A DNA stretch of 12,769 nt, from the NCBI GenBank assembly GCA_003973375.1, contig QNYL01000028.1, positions 1 to 12,769 of the forward strand, read 5' to 3'. Made by a program: the position numbers and the translations under genes. Shown piece by piece: positions 7,591-12,769 of the stretch. The notes below the pieces were generated by a model that saw nothing but the letters and a program-made list of their open reading frames with translations, did no database searches and was not told the DNA's origin. The stretch's first letter is position 1; each line of letters opens with the position of its first letter. Origin of the DNA: Flavobacteriia bacterium (GTDB lineage: Bacteria > Bacteroidota > Bacteroidia > Flavobacteriales > Flavobacteriaceae).

Positions 7591-8148
7591 ATGAAAAATT
7601 TAATAAAAACAGCTTTTCTTTTAATAATCGTGATTACGATTACTTCTTGTGGCAATAGAAGAGAAAGAAAAGTCCAATATATGGCGGATACCGATATGTA
7701 TAACTCGGTGCCTTATGATACTTATTCTGCCAATCCGGTTTTTAAAAACAGAATTTCGGCTCAGCTACCTGTGACGGGTACCGTAAGCAGATCTACTGTT
7801 GTTTACGAATATCCAAATACGGAAGAAGGCTATAATGCTGCCAAACAAAATCTGAAATCACCTATACCTGTAAATGAAAAAAATCTTGCCAAAGGCAAGC
7901 ATCTGTTTACCATTTACTGTGCAATTTGTCATGGTGATACAGGTAATGGTCAGGGAACACTGGTAAAAAATGAGAAATTCCTCGGAGTGCCAAATTATAA
8001 GGACAGAGATATCACACAAGGCAGTATTTATCATGTAATTATGTATGGAAGAAATATGATGGGGTCTCATGCATCACAGTTAACCGATAAAGAGCGCTGG
8101 CAGGTAGTTCAGTATGTACAAAAATTAAGATCAGATCTGATAAAATAA
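7591..8148 (+). CDS. actE: ActE, monoheme cytochrome c lipoprotein subunit of alternative complex III
   Basis: ActE (185 aa from this start) is the monoheme c-type cytochrome of ACIII, anchored in the membrane by lipid on the periplasmic side. The start at ATG 7591 is chosen over a TTG 24 nt upstream because it places a normal lipoprotein signal at the N-terminus: MKNLIKTAFLLIIVITITSC with the lipobox Cys at 20. An N-terminal arm (YMADTDMYNSVPYDTYSANPVF) with many Tyr/Pro residues follows, then a class I cytochrome c domain with CAICH at 110-114 and a possible axial Met in GRNMMGSH (M156 or M157). The C-terminal helix is KERWQVVQYVQKL. It sits between actD and actF, as in other Bacteroidota act operons. 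Confidence 0.94.
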   Translation: MKNLIKTAFLLIIVITITSCGNRRERKVQYMADTDMYNSVPYDTYSANPVFKNRISAQLPVTGTVSRSTVVYEYPNTEEGYNAAKQNLKSPIPVNEKNLAKGKHLFTIYCAICHGDTGNGQGTLVKNEKFLGVPNYKDRDITQGSIYHVIMYGRNMMGSHASQLTDKERWQVVQYVQKLRSDLIK

Positions 8149-8180
8149 GATTTAATAAAAAATAAAAAATATCCGGAAAA

Positions 8181-9500
8181 ATGTATACATTTTCAAGTAA
8201 ATTAAAAACGTTTTCTTTTGTGTTGATGATATTAGGAGCCCTGGGAATGGGTTATGGATTCTTTACCGCTCCTAAAACGACTGATGACGTAAAAGAAATG
8301 GTGCATTCAAGTGCTGAATCTCATGAAGCTGCAGCTGATGCACATGGTACTGCTGAACATGCAACAGCCGAAATGAGCAGTGAAGAAGAGCATGCACATC
8401 TTGAGCACGCTTTACATCAGGCTCAAAACCGACCCTGGTCGGCTTTCTTTATTTCAGCTTTCTTCTTTTTGATGATCTCTGTTACTGTACTGGTGTTTTA
8501 TGCTATGCAATGGGCTGCTCAGGCCGGTTGGTCAATTGTTCTTTTCAGGGTAATGGAAGCTATCACAGCTTATATTTTACCGGGATCAATCTTATTGTTT
8601 ATCTTTTTACTGGCATCAGGCCTGCATTTTAATCATATGTATGTATGGATGAGTCCTGAGGCCGCAAATGATCCGATACTTCAGGAAAAATCGTGGTGGT
8701 TAAATACTTCCGGATGGATGATCAGAGGTTTTATTTACCTGCTGGCGTATAACTTCTTCAGATGGATCTTAAGGAAGAATTCTATCGCATTGGATGCTTC
8801 CGGAGATATAAAGATCTATAAAAGCACGTTTAATTATTCAGTAGTATTTTTGGTGATCTTTGCAGTATTTGAGTTGTTTATGTCGTTTGACTGGTTGATG
8901 TCTTTAGACCCTCACTGGTATAGCCAGTTGTATTCTTTCTATGTGTTTGCCAGTATGCTTGTATCAGGAATTACTGTTATTGCAATTGTAACTATTTATT
9001 TAAGAGCCAAAGGTTTTTTACCTTTTGTTAATTCAAGTCATATACACGATCTTGCCGTTTATATGTTTGGGTTCAGTATTTTCTGGGCATATTTCTTCTT
9101 TGATCAGTTTATGCTTCAATGGTATGCAAATATCCCTGAAGAGGCTGCTTATTTTCATCCAAGACTTCTTGGAACCTACCAACCTTTGTTTATCGGAATG
9201 ATCATTCTAAACTTTGTATTTCCATTCCTGATCCTTATGGATAAAGACTTTAAAAAGACACCTTGGTTTGTTATAACGGCAGGTGTAATTCTTTTGATCG
9301 GTCATTTTATAGATGTTTATCAGTTGATCTCTCCTGCCACTGTGGGCAATAACTGGAGCTTTGGAATACCTGAAATAGCTTCTTTATTTTTCTTCCTCGG
9401 GTTGTTTATTTTTGTGATCTTTAATGCACTAACAAAAGCAAGTCTCCACGCCAAAGGAAATCCGTTTATGAAAGAAAGCGAAATCTATCACTACAGTTAG
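8181..9500 (+). CDS. actF: ActF, NrfD-like membrane subunit of alternative complex III with a His/Glu-rich N-terminal insert
   Basis: ActF (439 aa, often annotated 'quinol:cytochrome c oxidoreductase') is the second NrfD-like membrane subunit, paralogous to ActC. A first hydrophobic segment (about 10-29) is separated from the other nine or so helices (from about 87) by a polar insert at 33-83. This insert holds eight histidines between 42 and 79 together with many Ala and Glu residues (for example EEEHAHLEHALHQ). The transition HQAQNRPWSAFF leads into the second helix. Later landmarks are SFDWLMSLDPHWYSQLYSFYVFA and IFWAYFFFDQFMLQWYANIPEE, both typical of the subunit, and a soluble tail ending MKESEIYHYS. 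It is the last gene of the operon, followed after 32 nt by two terminators rather than by coxB/coxA. Confidence 0.95.
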   Translation: MYTFSSKLKTFSFVLMILGALGMGYGFFTAPKTTDDVKEMVHSSAESHEAAADAHGTAEHATAEMSSEEEHAHLEHALHQAQNRPWSAFFISAFFFLMISVTVLVFYAMQWAAQAGWSIVLFRVMEAITAYILPGSILLFIFLLASGLHFNHMYVWMSPEAANDPILQEKSWWLNTSGWMIRGFIYLLAYNFFRWILRKNSIALDASGDIKIYKSTFNYSVVFLVIFAVFELFMSFDWLMSLDPHWYSQLYSFYVFASMLVSGITVIAIVTIYLRAKGFLPFVNSSHIHDLAVYMFGFSIFWAYFFFDQFMLQWYANIPEEAAYFHPRLLGTYQPLFIGMIILNFVFPFLILMDKDFKKTPWFVITAGVILLIGHFIDVYQLISPATVGNNWSFGIPEIASLFFFLGLFIFVIFNALTKASLHAKGNPFMKESEIYHYS

Positions 9501-9532
9501 TAAATGGTTTAAAAACAATATCTTAAAATAAT

Positions 9533-9566
9533 AAAAAAGTCTGCTAAATCATTAGCAGACTTTTTT
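9533..9566. terminator. Intrinsic terminator 1 of the act operon
   Basis: A perfect 15-bp stem, AAAAAAGTCTGCTAA with TTAGCAGACTTTTTT, around the 4-nt loop ATCA, 32 nt after the actF stop. The GC-containing core GTCTGC followed by six T makes it a standard rho-independent terminator for the act operon. The A-tract on the other side could make it bidirectional. Confidence 0.9.
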
Positions 9567-9570
9567 ATTC

Positions 9571-9596
9571 AAAAACATGATATTTATCATGTTTTT
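9571..9596. terminator. Second tandem terminator-like hairpin
   Basis: An inverted repeat, AAAAACATGAT (9571-9581) with ATCATGTTTTT (9586-9596), 4-nt loop, directly after terminator 1 and ending in a T-tract. The stem is AT-rich and weaker than the first, so it is probably a backup terminator. Confidence 0.65.
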
Positions 9597-9607
9597 ATTT
9601 ATATTTG
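9592..9607 (+). repeat. 16-bp repeat after terminator 2 (copy 1), containing TATATTTG
   Basis: TTTTTATTTATATTTG is found here and again at 9847-9862, in both cases starting in the T-tract of a terminator hairpin. Its end, TATATTTG (9600-9607), fits the -7 element TAnnTTTG. This copy may be a former or alternative promoter for the acylase gene, now separated from it by the MITE-like element. The low complexity makes chance a real alternative. Confidence 0.35.
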
Positions 9608-9626
9608 TCACAAATAAGACATAAAT

Positions 9627-9798
9627 AACATAAGACCGTTGCAAAAGGCGATCATTTGTTCAAATTCGACGCTCGAAAAAAAATTAACCCGCAGTAAACT
9701 TTTGTTTATGAGGACTTAATTTTTTTGAGTAGGAAGAAGTTGGGCAAAGAATTGTCTTTATTTCATAATTCAAAAGAGTATTGCAACGGTCTTAACAT
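9627..9798. mobile_element. MITE-like non-autonomous element with 5-bp target duplication
   Basis: The element proper is 9632-9793 (162 bp). It ends in perfect 13-bp inverted repeats, AAGACCGTTGCAA (9632-9644) and TTGCAACGGTCTT (9781-9793). The same 5 bp, AACAT, flank it on both sides (9627-9631 and 9794-9798), as expected for a target-site duplication. No ORF of meaningful length lies within, so it must have been moved by a transposase encoded elsewhere. The interior contains a long imperfect palindrome (9672-9729). I cannot assign the parent IS family from the ends alone. It landed between the act terminators and the acylase gene, without breaking a gene. It accounts for nearly half of the 378-base gap between actF and the acylase gene. 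Confidence 0.82.
9672..9729. repeat. Internal palindrome of the MITE-like element
   Basis: Nested inverted repeats: AAAAAAATTAA (9677-9687) pairs with TTAATTTTTTT (9716-9726), flanked by CTC/GAG (9672-9674, 9727-9729) across a 2-nt bulge. At the centre TAAAC-TTTT-GTTTA (9695-9708) forms a small stem. A 7-nt internal loop separates the two stems. The structure sits close to the middle of the element and could form a cruciform or an RNA hairpin. Confidence 0.6.
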
Positions 9799-9824
9799 AC
9801 TTTTTTCTACTACTAACTTTAATC

Positions 9825-9851
9825 AAACCTCAATTCTTTTGAGGTTTTTTT
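9825..9851 (+). terminator. Intrinsic terminator 3, just upstream of the acylase gene
   Basis: AAACCTCAA (9825-9833) pairs with TTGAGGTTT (9839-9847) around a 5-nt loop, followed by a run of T to 9851. It ends 27 nt before the acylase ATG, so it would isolate that gene from any transcription coming from the act operon or the MITE-like element. Confidence 0.8.
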
Positions 9852-9862
9852 ATTTATATTTG
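9847..9862 (+). repeat. 16-bp repeat after terminator 3 (copy 2)
   Basis: Second exact copy of TTTTTATTTATATTTG (first at 9592-9607), again overlapping the T-tract of a terminator. It contains the promoter-like element listed at 9855-9862. Confidence 0.35.
9855..9862 (+). promoter_or_regulatory. Candidate -7 promoter element for the acylase operon
   Basis: TATATTTG matches TAnnTTTG exactly and ends 16 nt before the acylase ATG. The nearest upstream TTTTG (9837-9841) is 13 nt away, shorter than the usual 17-23 nt, so the -33 element is doubtful. A terminator directly upstream means the acylase gene needs a promoter about here. Confidence 0.45.
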
Positions 9863-9878
9863 ATGAAATTATAAAATA

Positions 9879-12224
9879 ATGCTGAAGAAGATCTTAAAGA
9901 TTCTTTTGGTACTTGTTCTTTTGCTTGCGATAGGCTTCTGGTTTTTTGTACGAAATAATAAGCCTGTATATAAAGGAGATCTGCAACTCACAGGTTTGCA
10001 GAATAAAGTGAATGTTTATTTTGATGAGATTGGGGTTCCGCATATTTATGCCGAAAACCAACAGGATGCCTATACCGCTTTTGGTTATCTTCATGCTCAG
10101 GATCGCCTTTGGCAGATGGAGCTAATGCGAAGAATTGCTGCCGGTCGTTTATCGGAGATCTTTGGAGAAAAAATGATCAAGATTGATAAATTCTTTCTTG
10201 GTTTAGGTATTAAAGAGGCTGCTTTAAAAGATATTAAACGTATTGATACAACAAGCATTTCCTATAAAATGACAAAGGCTTATTTAAATGGTATCAATCA
10301 ATTTATAGAAAAGGGGCCAACTCCTGTCGAATTTCATCTGCTGGGGCTGGAAAAAGAAAAATATACTATTCAGGATATTTATAATGTGTTAGGCTATATG
10401 AGTTTCAGTTTTGCCATGGCTTATAAAACCGATCCGATGTTGACCAGTTTAAGAGAAAAGCTGGGCGACAGATATGTAAAGGAACTGGATATTAATTTCA
10501 ATCCGAAATCGACTTTGATCTACAGTTATAACCGGAATTCTAAAAAACTAGCCGAAAATATTTCTTCCTCCGTAAATTCCCTGCTCAAATCAGCTCCTGT
10601 ACCTCAGTTTATTGGGAGTAACAGCTGGGTGGTTGGAGCAAAAAAAACAAAGAATAAAAAGGTAATCTTTGCTAATGATCCGCATATCGCTTTTTCGCAA
10701 CCTGCCGTATGGTATCAGTCACATATCGTTACCCCCGAATATGAGATCTATGGTTTTAACCTTGCTTTAACCCCTTTTCCTTTACTCGGTCATAACCGGA
10801 AATATGCTTATGGCATAACCATGTTTGAAAATGATGATATCGATTTCTTTGAAGAACCTGAAGGACAAAATTATAAAATCCGTACAGAAACCATTAAGGT
10901 AAAAGATGGTGATGATGTGACCTTTCAGTTTAAAACAGGCAAGAACGGACCCATTGTAAATGATTTTGTTGAGGTTTTTGATGTGGATAAGGATATTAGT
11001 ATGGACTGGATCTATACCAAACAGCCCAATGAAATGCTTGAGGTTTCCTATGAGATCTCACATGCCCGTTCACTTGCTGATTTTAAAAAAGGAGTGTCTA
11101 AGATCAACGCTCCCGGATTGAATATGATGTATGGGGATGCAAAGAATAATATTGCCTGGTTCGCTTCAGCTAAACTTTACGAGAGAGAGAATGTTGAGAA
11201 TACAAAGTTCATTCTAAATGCTAAAAATAATAAACTGAAATATCTTGGTTTTAATAAGAATCCGCAGGCTGTAAACCCAAGGTGGAATTATGTTTATTCA
11301 GCCAACAACCAGCCGGATGCTATTGATGGAAGGTTCTATCCCGGGTATTATGTGCCTCAGGACAGGGCCAAAAGAATTGTAGATCTCCTTAAAGAAAACA
11401 ATGATATCGATCTGGATTTTATGAAAAGAATGATCACTGATGATACTTCCTCAATGATTGTCTCACAGTTGAAAGTGATTACCAAAGAGATCTCTGATGT
11501 CAATCTCTCAAAAACTGAGAAACAGGCTATGGAAGTTTTAAAGAACTGGAAAGGAGATTATAAAAAAGAACTGACAGGACCAACAATCTTTAACAGGTTT
11601 CTGTATAGATTTCTATACAATACTTTTGCTGATGAAATGGGGGAAAAGACCTTTAAATTATATCTGGGAACATATCTGGCACACAGACAGATTGATAAAC
11701 AGATCAAAAGATATAAATCGGTATGGTGGGATGATAAAGCCACTAAAGATATTTTAGAAAACAGAGAAGAGATCTTTACCAGATCTTTTCACGAAGCCAT
11801 TACTGCACTTGAAGAACAGTTTGGAGATGATGTGAGTGAGTGGACCTGGGATAAGGCATTATCAATTACCCATAAACACGCTTTTAACGAAGTTGAATCT
11901 TTAAAAGGTTTTTTTAATGTGGGGCCTTTTAAAACAGATGGGGGAAATGAGGTGATCAATAATCAGATCTTTACTTTTACAGATACCGGAGAATATGAGG
12001 TGATTGCAGGGCCTTCCACAAGGCGGCTGATCGATTTTAGTGATGTGGAGAACTGTTTGGCAATTCTTCCAACAGGGCAGTCGGGAAATGTCTTTAGTAA
12101 GCATTACAGTGATCAGGCTGAAAAATATTTAAAAGGAGAATTTTTTAAGATGAAACTGAACCAAGAAGAGATACAAAGTTCAAAAGATCTGTTGGTTCTC
12201 AGTCCTAAGGATTCTGTAAAGTAG
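9879..12224 (+). CDS. Membrane-anchored penicillin acylase family (S45) N-terminal-nucleophile hydrolase
   Basis: A 781-residue precursor of the penicillin/cephalosporin/AHL acylase family, which hydrolyse amide bonds in acylated small molecules after autocatalytic cleavage into alpha and beta chains. Residues 5-24 form a hydrophobic segment without a clear cleavage or lipobox site, so it probably stays anchored with the enzyme in the periplasm. The alpha part shows VPHIYAENQQDAYTAFGYLHAQDRLWQMELMR, typical of the family. The cleavage/nucleophile site is G246-S247 in IGSNSWVVG. Counting S247 as beta1, the residue at beta23 is His269 (in NDPH), as in cephalosporin and AHL acylases, whereas penicillin G acylase has Gln there. 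SANNQP (N476/N477) is the likely oxyanion Asn region. Substrate cannot be told from sequence; beta-lactams, N-acyl-homoserine lactones or other N-acyl compounds are possible. The GyrI-like gene follows after 5 nt. Confidence 0.92.
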   Translation: MLKKILKILLVLVLLLAIGFWFFVRNNKPVYKGDLQLTGLQNKVNVYFDEIGVPHIYAENQQDAYTAFGYLHAQDRLWQMELMRRIAAGRLSEIFGEKMIKIDKFFLGLGIKEAALKDIKRIDTTSISYKMTKAYLNGINQFIEKGPTPVEFHLLGLEKEKYTIQDIYNVLGYMSFSFAMAYKTDPMLTSLREKLGDRYVKELDINFNPKSTLIYSYNRNSKKLAENISSSVNSLLKSAPVPQFIGSNSWVVGAKKTKNKKVIFANDPHIAFSQPAVWYQSHIVTPEYEIYGFNLALTPFPLLGHNRKYAYGITMFENDDIDFFEEPEGQNYKIRTETIKVKDGDDVTFQFKTGKNGPIVNDFVEVFDVDKDISMDWIYTKQPNEMLEVSYEISHARSLADFKKGVSKINAPGLNMMYGDAKNNIAWFASAKLYERENVENTKFILNAKNNKLKYLGFNKNPQAVNPRWNYVYSANNQPDAIDGRFYPGYYVPQDRAKRIVDLLKENNDIDLDFMKRMITDDTSSMIVSQLKVITKEISDVNLSKTEKQAMEVLKNWKGDYKKELTGPTIFNRFLYRFLYNTFADEMGEKTFKLYLGTYLAHRQIDKQIKRYKSVWWDDKATKDILENREEIFTRSFHEAITALEEQFGDDVSEWTWDKALSITHKHAFNEVESLKGFFNVGPFKTDGGNEVINNQIFTFTDTGEYEVIAGPSTRRLIDFSDVENCLAILPTGQSGNVFSKHYSDQAEKYLKGEFFKMKLNQEEIQSSKDLLVLSPKDSVK

Positions 12225-12229
12225 TTATT

Positions 12230-12718
12230 ATGATCTTAAATAAGAATCCTGAGATAAAATATATTCCCGAAATGAAACTGATCGGGATCAGAGCTAAAAT
12301 GACACTTACCTTGGACAAGACCGTTAAGCTCTGGAAAAAATTTATGCCCTTAAGACATAAGATCTTAAACAGGGTGAATAATGATTTTATAGATGTTCAG
12401 GTTTACAATCCTGAAAATAAATTCAGCAATTTTGATCAGGATACAGAATTTGAAAAATGGGTTGCGACAGAGGTTTCCAATTGGGAAAATATTGATGAAA
12501 AATTGGAGTCTTTAGTTATTCCTGAAGGGAGATATGCAGTTTTTTATCATAAAGGTACGGCGAGCGAATCCTCCGCGGTGATGCAATATATTTATGCGGT
12601 CTGGCTTCCTGGCTCCGGTTATGTTTTAGAGAATCGTCCGCACTTTCAAATCTTAAGTGAAGGTTATAGACCTGATGATCCTGAGTCAGAGGAATCTATC
12701 TGGGTTCCCATAGCCTAA
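12230..12718 (+). CDS. Stand-alone GyrI-like/AraC effector-binding domain protein
   Basis: A 162-residue protein that resembles the GyrI-like small-molecule-binding domain (AraC effector-binding, SHS2-type fold) over nearly its whole length and has no DNA-binding part. Recognisable stretches are KYIPEMKLIGIRAKMTL (10-26), the central VIPEGRYAVFYHKG, and the C-terminal YAVWLPGSGYVLENRPHFQI with the acidic DDPESEESIWVPI ending. The aromatic and Glu residues in these stretches match the usual ligand pocket. Such single-domain proteins may sequester or hydrolyse cationic small molecules or modulate other proteins; the role here is unknown. No signal peptide, so cytoplasmic. It begins 5 nt after the acylase stop, which implies cotranscription. 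An internal Met at 15 is a less likely start. Confidence 0.85.
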   Translation: MILNKNPEIKYIPEMKLIGIRAKMTLTLDKTVKLWKKFMPLRHKILNRVNNDFIDVQVYNPENKFSNFDQDTEFEKWVATEVSNWENIDEKLESLVIPEGRYAVFYHKGTASESSAVMQYIYAVWLPGSGYVLENRPHFQILSEGYRPDDPESEESIWVPIA

Positions 12719-12769
12719 AAGAAGCTTTTCATTGTTAAGAAAAAAGAAATCGTTAAAAAAATCAAACTA

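Noticed and set aside
9632..9793. The inverted-repeat element as part of a CRISPR or integron-type site
   Set aside because: Only one unit is present, there are no spaced repeats, and the flanking direct duplication is the mark of transposition.
12719..12769. Short terminal stretch after the GyrI-like gene as a terminator or new gene start
   Set aside because: No convincing hairpin with a T-tract and no promoter consensus can be seen in the 51 nt before the window ends.

Overview
The window looks like chromosomal DNA of a Bacteroidota member, most likely a flavobacterium (Flavobacteriia; a Chryseobacterium/Weeksellaceae-like genome is my guess). The evidence is low GC, AT-rich leaders without clear Shine-Dalgarno sequences, promoter elements of the Bacteroidota TTG / TAnnTTTG type, and a complete alternative complex III (ACIII, Act) operon of the Bacteroidota kind.

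Layout. (1) Positions 1-739, minus strand: the N-terminal third of ruvB (cut by the window edge), preceded by a small gene for an exported SPOR-domain protein. (2) Positions 740-981: a divergent control region. It holds a strong match to the flavobacterial promoter consensus for the act operon, then a 17-bp direct repeat flanking an 8-bp palindrome in the presumed 5' leader. (3) Positions 982-9500, plus strand: six closely spaced genes actA-B-C-D-E-F. (4) Positions 9501-9878, a 378-base gene-free stretch: two tandem hairpin terminators, a 162-bp MITE-like element with 13-bp terminal inverted repeats and a 5-bp target duplication, a third terminator, and a promoter-like element. (5) Positions 9879-12718, plus strand: a membrane-anchored penicillin-acylase-family Ntn hydrolase and, 5 nt downstream, a stand-alone GyrI-like/effector-binding-domain protein. 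The last 51 nt hold no feature I can support.

How the genes work together. ActC (and possibly ActF) is the membrane part where menaquinol is oxidised. Electrons pass through the four Fe-S clusters of ActB to the c-type hemes of ActA and ActE and then to a terminal oxidase. ActD and ActF complete the membrane assembly. ActA is unusual in having two tandem, about 68% identical monoheme cytochrome c domains fused in front of the membrane segments and the pentaheme core, so the protein has seven CxxCH motifs. No cytochrome oxidase genes follow actF; the operon ends at two terminators and a small mobile-element footprint.

No tRNA, rRNA, CRISPR array, prophage or defence system was seen. The most notable points are the seven-heme ActA, the MITE with intact target duplication, the organised act leader, and the acylase active site of the His-beta23 type.
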